Of a stretch of DNA of 64,000 nt, positions 42,128 to 51,466 are shown in pieces. Positions within the stretch are counted from its first letter, which is position 1, and each line of letters begins with the position of its first letter. The position numbers were made by a program, and so were the translations under genes. The stretch comes from Bacteroidales bacterium (GTDB taxonomy: Bacteria > Bacteroidota > Bacteroidia > Bacteroidales > UBA3824), in assembly GCA_017417315.1 (NCBI GenBank), contig JAFPZK010000053.1:186001-250000 (forward strand). Reading direction: 5' to 3'. The notes below the pieces were generated by a model that saw nothing but the letters and a program-made list of their open reading frames with translations, ran no database searches and was not told the DNA's origin.

Positions 42128-44428
42128 TTAAAATTTTATACCCATCACTGTAACATCGTCAATTTGATCGAGTGATTGTTGAGACATCCACTCATCGTGA
42201 GTTTTTTCGATTTTGGTCTTTTGTTCAGAGGCGGAAAGTGTTGATACTTCCGTAAACAATTCACGCATTTTCGGTGAACCGAAACGACGGTTGTTAGGAC
42301 CTCCGAACTGATCACCGTAACCGTCCGAAAACAAGAACACTTCATCGCCCTCTTCGTAATCAATGACGTTACGTGTAAAATTAACAACTTTCGGATAACG
42401 ACCAATTGGACACTTGTCAGCCGCATATTCAGTAAGAACACCTTTACGCACAAAGTACAGCGGATTGAAAGCTCCCGAAAATTGTAACTGCTTTTTCTCT
42501 TTGTCAATCACAATTAAACTAATATCGAAACCTTCGTCGCTGTTCATTGTTTTTATCACATTAGAACGTAATGTTTCAAGAATATTTTCCGAGGTTAACT
42601 CACTGCCGGAGAGTTCGCTGATGGTATTGCGTAAGTACGACATCGACAAAGTGCTCAGAAGCGCACCAGCTACACCGTGTCCCGTACAATCGCCAACCGT
42701 GGCTATCGTCTTGCCGTCTTTTTCCGTTGCATAGAAGAAATCGCCTCCAACAACGTCTTTCGGACGGTAGATTACAAAACAACTATTGAAAATAGTATGA
42801 ATGTGGTCGAAAGGCATTGTGGCAGACTGAGTACGTTTGGCGGCGTTGATGCTTTCCATAGTCGCCTGATGAGCCAATTCGATGGTACGTTTTTGACTCT
42901 CGATGGTCTTTTCTCTTACAACTCGCTCCGTAACGTCGTGAAGTATACCTTCAAAACCGGCAATTTCGTTTTCGCTGTCAACCCATGTAACAAGATTGGC
43001 TTCAACGTATTTTTCTTGTCCCAAAAGGTTAACGAGTTTGTTAGAAAAACCGTCAATTCTTCCTATCTGTTTTATTTCTTTTACAAAAAGATGATAGTCG
43101 TAATCAATTTGACACAATGTATCAAAGAAATTCTTGCCGATAATTTCTGTTTTGTGTTTGCAACCGTAAAGCGTACATACTGACGGACTTATTTCCACAA
43201 TTTTACCCTCGTTGTCGGTTTTTACATATACGTCCGTTAGGGTGTTGATTGTGTTTTCAAATTGTCTGGTGCGTTCGAGTATGGTTTGTTCGTAATGTTT
43301 TCTGCTCGTGATGTCGCGAACCACGCCTATCACACCCGAAATTTGACCGTCGCTGTTTTTGTAAGACAATTTAGAAGTCGAAGTCCACTTTTCAGCACCG
43401 TTTTGATCCGTAATCTTTCTTTCTATATTGAAAGACGGATTTGCGGTGTTAATAATATGCTGTTCAAATTTCTCGATACCTTGACTGTCTTCAATTCCTA
43501 ACTCAGAATCGGTTTTGTTGATAATTTTGTCAACAGAATCAAATCCTATGGATTTAGCATATCTAAGGTTGGCAACCTTGTATTTTAAATCTTTGTCTTT
43601 GAGGTAAACATCAGCAATCAAATTGTTGATAAGCGTGTTCATGACGTTGTTCTGCTCCGTAATCTGTTTTTCGTAACGAAGAGTCTCGCTGATGTCATGA
43701 ATTATAGAAATACAATCGATAGGACGGTCGTTAGAATCGCGCAAAAACGACGAAAGAACTTCGGTCATAATACATGTGCCGTCTTTTTTTAGCATCGGCA
43801 GACGTATTTTGTCGTGTCCGCCTCTGTCAAAACTACGTTGTCCCGTTACATAACTTGTAACAACGTCTATAATCGGCTGACGGACGCTCGGGTGGAAAAT
43901 ATCAACACAACGTGTTCCGATAAGTTCTTCCCAATCATAGCCCGCCATATATTTTATTGACTTGCTGACAAAAGACATTTTGAAAGTACGGAAATCGTAC
44001 CTCAAAATCACATCGGCTGTGCTGTTGGCAACAAGGTCAAGGTTAGCCATTGCAGCTTTCAAGGCGACTTTGTCTTTCTCTTCTTCGGTTTTGTCGTTAA
44101 CGGACACTATGTATCCGTCAGCATTGCGCTTGGTGTCAAAAAATGACGAAATACTCAGCCTCAAAACTTTTTTGTTGCCTTGGGCGGATGTAATTTTGAC
44201 GTCAATATTCACTTTGTTGCCGAATGTTTGCGACAAAAGTGTTTTGATAATTTCTTTATCTTCTGCGCTGACAAAGTCGAATACATTAGCAACTTTATCG
44301 TCAGAGACTTCTAAAATGCCGTTGAGGACTTTGTTGTTGTAGACGGTGTTAAAACTTTTGTCTATGATAGCAAGTCCTTCGTCTAAACTATGAAGGACGG
44401 TTGTTACGTAATCGTCGAATATTTCCAT
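42128..44428 (-). CDS. Multi-PAS sensor with SpoIIE/PP2C-type phosphatase
   Basis: 766 residues, apparently cytoplasmic, with no TM segment. About four PAS/PAC units occupy residues 1-520 (IIDKSFNTVYNNKVLNGIL; NGAEKWTSTSKL-type PAC motifs; VKTDNEGKIVEISPSVCTLY). The C-terminal PP2C-like SpoIIE domain (about 555-766) has KDVVGGDFFYATEKDGK, VGDCTGHGVAGALLSTL and FSDGYGDQFGG, the metal-binding Asp motifs. It probably dephosphorylates an anti-sigma-factor antagonist or similar Ser/Thr-phosphorylated partner in response to a cytoplasmic signal. No partner gene is adjacent. Confidence 0.9.
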   Translation of the reverse strand: MEIFDDYVTTVLHSLDEGLAIIDKSFNTVYNNKVLNGILEVSDDKVANVFDFVSAEDKEIIKTLLSQTFGNKVNIDVKITSAQGNKKVLRLSISSFFDTKRNADGYIVSVNDKTEEEKDKVALKAAMANLDLVANSTADVILRYDFRTFKMSFVSKSIKYMAGYDWEELIGTRCVDIFHPSVRQPIIDVVTSYVTGQRSFDRGGHDKIRLPMLKKDGTCIMTEVLSSFLRDSNDRPIDCISIIHDISETLRYEKQITEQNNVMNTLINNLIADVYLKDKDLKYKVANLRYAKSIGFDSVDKIINKTDSELGIEDSQGIEKFEQHIINTANPSFNIERKITDQNGAEKWTSTSKLSYKNSDGQISGVIGVVRDITSRKHYEQTILERTRQFENTINTLTDVYVKTDNEGKIVEISPSVCTLYGCKHKTEIIGKNFFDTLCQIDYDYHLFVKEIKQIGRIDGFSNKLVNLLGQEKYVEANLVTWVDSENEIAGFEGILHDVTERVVREKTIESQKRTIELAHQATMESINAAKRTQSATMPFDHIHTIFNSCFVIYRPKDVVGGDFFYATEKDGKTIATVGDCTGHGVAGALLSTLSMSYLRNTISELSGSELTSENILETLRSNVIKTMNSDEGFDISLIVIDKEKKQLQFSGAFNPLYFVRKGVLTEYAADKCPIGRYPKVVNFTRNVIDYEEGDEVFLFSDGYGDQFGGPNNRRFGSPKMRELFTEVSTLSASEQKTKIEKTHDEWMSQQSLDQIDDVTVMGIKF

Positions 44429-44535
44429 ATTGTTGCGATATTTAGCATTATGTCAACAATTTGAATTACAAAAATAATGCAACTTTTTGTAATTAAAAAT
44501 TTTTTTGTATATAATAACGTAAAATTAACAAAGGG

Positions 44536-45225
44536 TTATTTTATAAGGTTGTCGTTAATCTTTGGCGAAATTTTTTTGTCGTTGAACCACGGGAAAAATT
44601 CGGCTTTAACGAGCCATGCAAAACTAAATGCCCACAGCATTATTGCCTCGTTGATTAACGTCCAATAGCCGGGGTAGCCGAAATATACGGATAAAACTTG
44701 GTTCAACATAAAAACACCTATCACACCGGCGCAGATGTAATATATTTTGTTTCTGATTTGTTTCTCTTCCGTAACAGAGTCGTCATTGCCGCTGCGCGTA
44801 AAATTGTATCCGACCATTATTGCAAAACTTACGAACATAATGCTTGCAAATGCGCAATGGATATTAAAACTTGTTGCGCAATCCAAGCCTAAAAGACCGG
44901 TTATTAAAATGTCGTCGTGTCCGCACGGAAAAACTACAATGCCCATTGCGCAAATGCCGGATATTGTAGTTAAGATTTTGTCGGTGGCGTTATAGCCGAT
45001 ATAAGAGAGAAACAGCACTGACATCGAGAACAAAACGCCAATCATACAAATCTGTGAGTTAGCGTAGTATGTCATACTTATTGAATACCACCATTTAGGG
45101 TTTACGATAGCGGAATTATCGCCTAAAAGTCCGAAGCCGATAGCGCACGGTGCCAAAAAAAATCCTAACAATCCCAAGATTCTTTTTTGAAAAACCATTA
45201 ATTCTTTTTTTCCGGTACTTACCAT
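44536..45225 (-). CDS. Uncharacterised six-TM membrane protein
   Basis: 229 residues with about six hydrophobic segments (starting ILGLLGFFLAPCAIGFGLLG and including MIGVLFSMSVLFLSYIG, ISGICAMGIVVFPC and IHCAFASIMFVSFAIMVGYN). His residues in FPCGHDD and FNIHCAF are placed near membrane boundaries, as in small DUF998- or Frag1-like membrane families, but I cannot assign it with confidence. It lies between the SpoIIE gene and the outer-membrane barrel gene, all on the minus strand. Confidence 0.75.
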   Translation of the reverse strand: MVSTGKKELMVFQKRILGLLGFFLAPCAIGFGLLGDNSAIVNPKWWYSISMTYYANSQICMIGVLFSMSVLFLSYIGYNATDKILTTISGICAMGIVVFPCGHDDILITGLLGLDCATSFNIHCAFASIMFVSFAIMVGYNFTRSGNDDSVTEEKQIRNKIYYICAGVIGVFMLNQVLSVYFGYPGYWTLINEAIMLWAFSFAWLVKAEFFPWFNDKKISPKINDNLIK

Positions 45226-45322
45226 TTTTTTTTAATTGTTTAAATATTAATATTCGTTAAAAATTTTCGCAACAAATATAATAATAATTGTTTGTTATTA
45301 AGAAATTTTTTGGCAAAAAAAA

Positions 45323-45357
45323 ATGCACGAAATCGGTGAAAAACCGATTTCGTGCAT
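45323..45357 (-). terminator. Terminator of the outer-membrane barrel gene
   Basis: ATGCACGAAATCGGT and its complement form a perfect 15-bp stem with a 5-nt loop; nine T residues follow on the minus strand. It begins 12 bp after the stop codon. Confidence 0.88.
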
Positions 45358-45368
45358 AAATACTTTAT

Positions 45369-45986
45369 TTAGAATGTGTATACAACGCTGAATCTCAAAG
45401 ACTCCAAAGAAATATTAGTACTCCATCTGTTTGTCGTATTCTTGTACGCATCGCCCGAAGCAGGTTTGTCAGTTGTATGCAAATAATAAAGACTACCGAA
45501 CTCTACACCGGCACCCCATTTACTATTGAATTTATAATTAAGAACAGGGAAAAATCCGAATCCTATTTCTGAATTTTTAGTGTGGTCATTGTCTTGGTCT
45601 TTCTCCTTGCCGAAACCGAAAATACCTTTTGCTTTAACACCGAAATTAACTTTTTCTGAGGCGATAAAGTCATAACGGAAATAAGGGTTGAACTCACAAC
45701 CATTGTCGGCTGTCCATTTCTTTTTGTCAGCAGCATTTTTTACTTTGTCGTGATTATATCTTATCTCTAAACCGAATGCCATATTATCACTGAAATAATA
45801 ACCCGCCTCTACGCCGAAATGAAATACATTGTGAGAATCAGTCTTGCTTGATTTATTCAATACTTCATTTTCGCCGGAAGTATTGCTCATACCGAAATTG
45901 CCGGTTAAGAAAAGTTGTGCATCAGCACTTGTTGTTACGGAAGCAAAAGCAACTGCCGCCATAAAAGTTTTGAAAATCTTTTTCAT
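45369..45986 (-). CDS. Outer-membrane beta-barrel protein (OmpA/OmpW-like porin family)
   Basis: 205 residues. A Sec signal (MKKIFKTFMAAVAFASVTTS) ends near ADA. Alternating strands such as FHFGVEAGYYFSDNMAFGLE, FNPYFRYDFIA and FGVKAKGIFGFG and a C-terminal aromatic strand ending SLRFSVVYTF indicate an eight-stranded barrel. No periplasmic domain follows. A palindrome overlaps the promoter (46016-46044), so expression is probably regulated. Confidence 0.82.
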   Translation of the reverse strand: MKKIFKTFMAAVAFASVTTSADAQLFLTGNFGMSNTSGENEVLNKSSKTDSHNVFHFGVEAGYYFSDNMAFGLEIRYNHDKVKNAADKKKWTADNGCEFNPYFRYDFIASEKVNFGVKAKGIFGFGKEKDQDNDHTKNSEIGFGFFPVLNYKFNSKWGAGVEFGSLYYLHTTDKPASGDAYKNTTNRWSTNISLESLRFSVVYTF

Positions 45987-46015
45987 ATTTTTTTAATAAT
46001 ATTTTAAAATAATTT

Positions 46016-46044
46016 AGGGCAAAAGTAATTCTACTTTTTGCCCT
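46016..46044 (-). promoter_or_regulatory. Palindromic operator over the barrel-gene promoter
   Basis: AGGGCAAAAGTA (46016-46027) and TACTTTTTGCCCT (46032-46044) form an inverted repeat. On the minus strand the left arm contains TACTTTTG, a TAnnTTTG-type -7 box, so a bound protein would cover the promoter. Confidence 0.6.
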
Positions 46045-46085
46045 AATCATTAATCTAACTTTAATAAAAGTTGAAATTAGTTTTT

Positions 46086-48542
46086 TTAGATTCCGCTTAC
46101 TTCGTAAACTCCGCCTTTAACCGTCTGCAAATCATATTCATAAACGGTTTTGAGCGTAGGCTTTAAATTTTCCTTATTTTCGGAAGAAATTATCGGCTTT
46201 TTAATATCGGGAGATTGTAAAAACACATTTTTAACCTCTCCTTTTGCTTTTTTCAAGCCTTTGCCTTTGAGCGGACAATAACTTCTGAGCCTTAAAATGC
46301 CTCCGTTATGCGAAGTAATTTTTGCTGACGAAAGTTTACCGTCAGCCCACTTAATATCGGCTTCAAAACCTCCGCGTGCTTTTACGCCTGCAACTTCGCC
46401 CTCTTTCCAAACATCAGGCAACGCGGGTAAGAGATGAACCGCGCCGTCATGGCTCTGCAAGAGCATTTCCAAAATGCCCGCTGCACTGCCGAAATTGCCG
46501 TCAATTTGAAAAGGCGGGTGAGCGTCAAAAAGATTAGGATACGTTCTGCCGTCGGCGTATTCCCTCGGCGCACCAAAGCCCGAAAACTCGGCGGGAAGAA
46601 GTTTCAACATGTTGGAAATAATTTTATAAGCGTGATTGCCGTCCAACATTCTCGCCCAAAAATTGATTTTCCAGCCTAACGACCAACCCGTTGCCATATC
46701 GCCGCGTTGTTTCAACGTGTTAGCGGCGGCGCAAAAAAGTTCGGGATTAGTGTACGGTGAAATTTGATTAGACGGATAAAGTCCGTAAAGATGCGAAATA
46801 TGTCTGTGTTCGTCTTTCGGGTCGTCAGAATCCGAAAGCCATTCTTGAAGTTGACCGTATTTGCCGATACGCATTTCAGGAAGTTTTTTAACAGCGTTTT
46901 TAATCTTTTCTGCGTAGGCATTATCTTGAATGTCAAGCATTTCCATTGCTTTCAACGTCGAAGTCAAAACGTCAAAAACTATCTGATTGTCCATTGTAGT
47001 TCCTGCCGTAACGGGTGTTGTTTTTCCGAGAGGTCCGTGTTCAGGCGAAACTGACGGCACAATAACAAGGCAGTTGTAACGCGGGTCATTTTGTAAGAAA
47101 TCCAACAAGAAATCCGCCGAACCTTTCAAAACAGAGAAATTCTTTTTCAAGAACTCCTTATCTGCCGTAAATAAATAGTGTTGCCAAATGTGAGTAGTCA
47201 GCCAAGGTCCGCCGGTCGGGAAAAGTCCCCAAAAAGTACCGTCAACAGGACCGGTAATTCTCCACAAATCGGTATTGTGATGAGCAGTCCAACCACTGCA
47301 ACCGTAAAGTGAAGTAGCAGCATCTTTTCCGGTAATACTCAAATCGTTAACCATATCAATCAAAGGTAATTCGTTATCCGAAAGGTTGCCGATATTTGCA
47401 GGCCAATAATTCATTTCGGCGTTGATGTTTATGGTGTATTTTGAGTCCCAAGCCGGATTTATGCTGTTGTTCCATATACCTTGCAAGTTAGCAGGCTGAC
47501 CGCCCGGCTGCGACGAGGAAATCAAAAGATAACGTCCGTACTGCATTATCAGCGAAACCATATCGTAATCCTGTGATTTATAGAAATATGCAAGACGTTT
47601 GTCGGTTTCTCTGCCAGAATTGTTATCTTTGGGCAAAACAAGTTTTACTCTGTTATACTGCTCCTGATATTTCTTGATATGCTGCGCTAAAATTTCGTAG
47701 TAAGTTTTTGATTTTACGGAATTTAACGCAGCCTCGTTAAGTGCGGAGGCATTTCCTGAAATGTCGTGATAATTTTTGAAATTTGTTGCCGCCGTAATAT
47801 AAAGCGTTGCCGTAGAAGCATTTTTTACGGAAAGTGTGCTGTCAGAAAGTGGAACGGTTTCACCGTCAGAGGTTATAAAAATTTTTAACTCGGCAGTAAG
47901 TTTTCCCGGAACGCCTTCTTGACTTTTATTTTTAATCGTTGCGGTTATAACATTTTGATTAACAGAATGTTTTGTCTCCAAAGGACAAAGATGCGAAACC
48001 GAAAAATTCAAGGCTTGGGGCTTGTCAGCCTCTATTCTTATGACAACTGCTTTTTCTGTCAGCGGAGTAAAAACAGTGCGCTTATACTTTACTCCGTTAA
48101 AAGTATAAGTTGTTGTGTTTAAAGCGGTTGAAAGGTTAAGTTCGCGGCGGTAGTCAGAAACCTCGTTGTGATTAAAATTCATAAAAACGCTACCGATAGT
48201 CAGATAACTCATGCCGTGAGGTCCGCGAACAAAATGTCTGTCCAACATTTCGTGAGCCTGTTGCTCTTTGCCTTCAAAAATAAGTTTTCTAATCTCATCA
48301 AGGCATTTTGAAGCGTCTCTCGCGACGTTTTGATTAGGACTTCCCGCCCAAAAAGTCTCCTCGTTGAGTTGAATTTCTTCTCTTGAAGTACCGCCGTAAA
48401 CCATTGCTCCGAGTTTTGAATTTCCGAGCGGAAGTGCTTCGAGCCACTTTTCTGTGGGTTTAGAATACCACAGTTTGTGTTCTTGTGCGTTAACAGTCAA
48501 AAACATACAAACCGTACAAAGTAAAATTAGTGTTTTTCTCAT
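46086..48542 (-). CDS. GH95-family alpha-L-fucosidase
   Basis: 818 residues with a Sec signal ending near VNAQ. The opening [20 protein letters not shown], then [12 protein letters not shown], and the barrel motif [17 protein letters not shown] with Asn372 and Asn374 are family hallmarks; [15 protein letters not shown] and [17 protein letters not shown] follow in the C-terminal half. It removes alpha-1,2-L-fucose (some members alpha-L-galactose) with inversion, probably in the periplasm. It is divergent from rseP and not linked to a SusCD pair. Confidence 0.92.
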   Translation of the reverse strand: MRKTLILLCTVCMFLTVNAQEHKLWYSKPTEKWLEALPLGNSKLGAMVYGGTSREEIQLNEETFWAGSPNQNVARDASKCLDEIRKLIFEGKEQQAHEMLDRHFVRGPHGMSYLTIGSVFMNFNHNEVSDYRRELNLSTALNTTTYTFNGVKYKRTVFTPLTEKAVVIRIEADKPQALNFSVSHLCPLETKHSVNQNVITATIKNKSQEGVPGKLTAELKIFITSDGETVPLSDSTLSVKNASTATLYITAATNFKNYHDISGNASALNEAALNSVKSKTYYEILAQHIKKYQEQYNRVKLVLPKDNNSGRETDKRLAYFYKSQDYDMVSLIMQYGRYLLISSSQPGGQPANLQGIWNNSINPAWDSKYTININAEMNYWPANIGNLSDNELPLIDMVNDLSITGKDAATSLYGCSGWTAHHNTDLWRITGPVDGTFWGLFPTGGPWLTTHIWQHYLFTADKEFLKKNFSVLKGSADFLLDFLQNDPRYNCLVIVPSVSPEHGPLGKTTPVTAGTTMDNQIVFDVLTSTLKAMEMLDIQDNAYAEKIKNAVKKLPEMRIGKYGQLQEWLSDSDDPKDEHRHISHLYGLYPSNQISPYTNPELFCAAANTLKQRGDMATGWSLGWKINFWARMLDGNHAYKIISNMLKLLPAEFSGFGAPREYADGRTYPNLFDAHPPFQIDGNFGSAAGILEMLLQSHDGAVHLLPALPDVWKEGEVAGVKARGGFEADIKWADGKLSSAKITSHNGGILRLRSYCPLKGKGLKKAKGEVKNVFLQSPDIKKPIISSENKENLKPTLKTVYEYDLQTVKGGVYEVSGI

Positions 48543-48571
48543 AAAAATATAAGGTGTAAAAAAGTTTTCGG

Positions 48572-48608
48572 CAAAAGTAATAAATTTCGGGAAAAATGTT
48601 TACCTTTG
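48572..48608. promoter_or_regulatory. Divergent promoters of GH95 and rseP
   Basis: Minus strand: TACTTTTG at 48579-48572 for GH95. Plus strand: TACCTTTG at 48601-48608 for rseP. Both fit TAnnTTTG and are only 21 bp apart, so each promoter's upstream element overlaps the other. Confidence 0.65.
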
Positions 48609-48649
48609 CGGTTTGAAAAACATATTTAAAACGAAAATTTAAAAAAAAC

Positions 48650-49972
48650 ATGGAAATAGCCGTAAGGATAGCGCAACTTTTGGTAAGTCTGTCTTTATTG
48701 ATAGTCTGCCATGAGTTAGGACACTTTATAGCAGCAAAATTATTTAAAACGAGGGTAGAAAAATTTTATTTGTTTTTTGACCCGTGGTTTTCGCTCTTTA
48801 AGTTCAAAAAAGGCGAAACCGAATACGGAATAGGCTGGTTGCCGTTAGGCGGTTACGTAAAGATAGCCGGAATGGTTGACGAAAGCCTTGACACTCAGAA
48901 TCTTAAAAGCGACCCCGAACCGTGGGAATTTCGTGCGAAACCGGCATGGCAACGTCTTATCGTAATGTTGGCGGGCGTTTTTGTGAACTTTATTTTAGCG
49001 ATGTTCATTTACGCGATGGTGGCTTACAGTTGGGGTTCGCAATATCTTCCTACCGAAAACATCAAATACGGAATTGCAGTTGACAGTTTGGGCGAGAAAG
49101 TCGGTCTCAGGAACGGCGATATGATAAAACTCGTTAACGGCGAAAAATGCGAGGACTACAACAAAGTTCTTATGACACTTCTTCTTGACGACCCCAAAAC
49201 GTTGACAGTCAACCGTGAAGGCAAAGATACGACGATTGTGTTTTCTGACGACAAAATAGCGTTGATTCTCAACGCTGAATCGGCTTTTATGTCGCCGAGA
49301 TTTCCGTTTCAGGTTGAGGGTTTTGCAGAAAATTCTCCGGCTCAACTTGCCGGATTTCAAAAAGAGGACAAGGTAGTCGGTTTCAATGGTGAGAATTGTC
49401 AGTTTTTTGACGAGGTGAAAAAGCAACTCAAAGCCAATGCGGGCAAAAAAGCAGTGTTTACGGTTTTGAGGGGTACTGAAACCTTACCAATAACGATGAC
49501 TATTCCCGAAGACGGTCTTATAAAAGTTATGACCAAAGGTCCGGCGGAGTTTTTTGATTTCAAAACCATAGAGTACGGCTTTTTTGAGTCTTTCCCGATT
49601 GGTATAAAACGCGGCTTTGAAAAGACGGGCGAATATTTAAAACAGTTCAAACTGATTTTCAACCCTGACACTCAGGCGTATAAAAGTGTCGGCAGTTTTA
49701 TTTCGATGACGAAGATTTTCCCCGGTAGTTGGGATTGGTATGCGTTTTGGAATTTAACGGCATTGTTTTCGATAATGTTAGGTGTTTTGAACGTTTTTCC
49801 GATTCCGGGTCTTGACGGCGGACACGCATTGTTCACGCTTGTTGAAATGATTACAGGCAAGCAACCGTCATTGAAATTTCAAGAAATAGCGCAGAAAATC
49901 GGAATGATTATCTTATTAGCACTTATGGTTTTCGCTATCGGAAACGATTTTATAAGACACGTATTTAATTAA
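48650..49972 (+). CDS. rseP: Site-2 intramembrane metalloprotease RseP
   Basis: 440 residues. The zinc motif HELGH is at residues 21-25 in the first TM. Two PDZ-like regions follow (about 130-300; GIAVDSLGEKVGLRNGDMIK and VEGFAENSPAQLAGFQKEDK), and the second metal-ligand motif NVFPIPGLDGGH lies in a C-terminal TM. It cleaves membrane-anchored anti-sigma factors or signal peptides within the bilayer. It starts a plus-strand run with the DUF4837 and queD genes. Confidence 0.93.
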   Translation: MEIAVRIAQLLVSLSLLIVCHELGHFIAAKLFKTRVEKFYLFFDPWFSLFKFKKGETEYGIGWLPLGGYVKIAGMVDESLDTQNLKSDPEPWEFRAKPAWQRLIVMLAGVFVNFILAMFIYAMVAYSWGSQYLPTENIKYGIAVDSLGEKVGLRNGDMIKLVNGEKCEDYNKVLMTLLLDDPKTLTVNREGKDTTIVFSDDKIALILNAESAFMSPRFPFQVEGFAENSPAQLAGFQKEDKVVGFNGENCQFFDEVKKQLKANAGKKAVFTVLRGTETLPITMTIPEDGLIKVMTKGPAEFFDFKTIEYGFFESFPIGIKRGFEKTGEYLKQFKLIFNPDTQAYKSVGSFISMTKIFPGSWDWYAFWNLTALFSIMLGVLNVFPIPGLDGGHALFTLVEMITGKQPSLKFQEIAQKIGMIILLALMVFAIGNDFIRHVFN

Positions 49973-49989
49973 GAAAAAGAAAGCAAAAT

Positions 49990-51006
49990 ATGAACTACGG
50001 ATTGCGAATTATAATTGTTGTTTTGACCTTGTTCGTCTTTGGCTGCAAAGACAGCGGAATCTTGTCCCTTATGCCGCAAAGCACCGGCAAATGCGGCGAA
50101 GTTGTCGTCGTTATGAAAGAAAATTCTTGGAAAGGCGAAATCGGCGACACCGTGTCTTCTTGGTTAAGACAAGAAGTTCTCGTTTTGCCGCAATATGAAC
50201 CTACACTTAAAGTAATCTATGTTAAACCGCAGGCATACAAGAAGATATTTCAAACAACAAGAAACGTAATCTTTACAGACATAAATCCCGAAAACAAAAA
50301 GACGGAAATAAAAATCGAAAGCGACAAATACGCCGCTCCGCAACTTTACGTTACAATAAAAACCGGCTCTGACAGCGCGTTTCTTAACACTTGGTACAAA
50401 ATAGAACAATATCTTCTTGACACTATCGTAAAAGCAGAACAGTCAAGACTGCTGAATAGTTTCAGCCGGACTCACAATGTCTACACCGAAGACGATTTGA
50501 AACAAAAACACGGCATTGACATTCTGATACCGTCTGCCGGTTTCAACAAGGACGTTGACTCAACGCATTTTGTATGGATTAGCAAAGAAACCTCTGAAAC
50601 AAGTCAGGGATTGTTGTTTTTTGATTTTGACTACAACGGACCGAAAGATTTTGATTTGCAAAATATGATTCGCCGTATGGACAGCGTTTTGTGTCTGAAC
50701 GTTCCCGGACCGGTGCAAGGCTCGTATATGGCTGTTGAAAAAAGAGTTCCGCCGATGAAAAAAGAATTTTCAAGAGACGGAAATTATGTTTGCGAATTGC
50801 GCGGACTTTGGGAAACCGAAGGCGATTTTATGGGCGGACCTTTTGTTTCACAATCCGTAGTCGATACCGTTAACAATAGGCTCGTAACGGCTTTCGCATA
50901 CGTTTACGGCGGGAAAAAAGACAAAAAAATAATGCTTTGGCAATTAGAGTCTTTATTGTCAACCTTTAAAATTAATTACAGCGATGCAAAAAATAAGGCT
51001 GACTAA
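49990..51006 (+). CDS. DUF4837-family lipoprotein
   Basis: 338 residues. The signal MNYGLRIIIVVLTLFVFGC gives a lipidated Cys19. The mature domain opens PQSTGKCGEVVVVMKENSWK and has DPLNGPKDFDLQ-type blocks and GLWETEGDFMGGPFVSQSVV, the pattern of Bacteroidetes DUF4837 proteins. Function is unknown. It begins 17 bp after rseP and its 3' end overlaps queD by 23 bp, so it is probably co-transcribed with both. Confidence 0.83.
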   Translation: MNYGLRIIIVVLTLFVFGCKDSGILSLMPQSTGKCGEVVVVMKENSWKGEIGDTVSSWLRQEVLVLPQYEPTLKVIYVKPQAYKKIFQTTRNVIFTDINPENKKTEIKIESDKYAAPQLYVTIKTGSDSAFLNTWYKIEQYLLDTIVKAEQSRLLNSFSRTHNVYTEDDLKQKHGIDILIPSAGFNKDVDSTHFVWISKETSETSQGLLFFDFDYNGPKDFDLQNMIRRMDSVLCLNVPGPVQGSYMAVEKRVPPMKKEFSRDGNYVCELRGLWETEGDFMGGPFVSQSVVDTVNNRLVTAFAYVYGGKKDKKIMLWQLESLLSTFKINYSDAKNKAD

Positions 51007-51427
51007 AAAATTCGACTTTGAGGCGGCTCACTGTCTCGAAAACTACGACGGCAAATGCAGCCGTCTGCACGGGCATAGTTACAAATTTTTCGTTACCGTG
51101 AAGGGAAGTCCCGAAACAGACAAAACCTCGCCGAAACTCGGAATGGTAATGGACTTCGGACTTTTGAAAAGGATTGTTAACGAAGAAATTATTGAAAAAT
51201 TCGACCATTCGGTTGTCATTAACGAAGAATCTGATTACGTTTTTGACGAAAAAATCCCGATGTTTTCCAACGTCATAAGGTTTCCATTTCAGCCGACGTG
51301 CGAAAATATGCTGATATATTTCGCCGAGAAAATAAAAAAACGTCTGCCTGAAAACGTCGAACTTTCTGAATTGAAACTTTACGAAACGGAAGATTCTTTC
51401 GCTCAATGGTTGGCGGAGGATAATTAA
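50984..51427 (+). CDS. queD: 6-carboxy-tetrahydropterin synthase / PTPS-family enzyme
   Basis: 147 residues. Zinc ligands are His16 in DFEAAH and His29 and His31 in RLHGHSYKF; Cys25 in GKCSRLHGH is the catalytic Cys of the family. VMDFGLLKRIVNEEIIEKFD and the late SELKLYETEDSFAQW complete the tunnelling fold. It makes the queuosine precursor 6-carboxytetrahydropterin or a related pterin. It overlaps the upstream gene by 23 bp and is followed by a strong terminator. Confidence 0.9.
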   Translation: MQKIRLTKKFDFEAAHCLENYDGKCSRLHGHSYKFFVTVKGSPETDKTSPKLGMVMDFGLLKRIVNEEIIEKFDHSVVINEESDYVFDEKIPMFSNVIRFPFQPTCENMLIYFAEKIKKRLPENVELSELKLYETEDSFAQWLAEDN

Positions 51428-51429
51428 AA

Positions 51430-51466
51430 AAAAGGGCTGCGACAATACCGCAGCCTTCTTTTTTTA
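51430..51466. terminator. Bidirectional terminator between queD and the MORN-caspase gene
   Basis: GGCTGCG (51435-51441) and CGCAGCC (51449-51455) form the stem, with an A run on the left and a T run on the right, so it can stop transcription in both directions between convergent genes. Confidence 0.9.
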
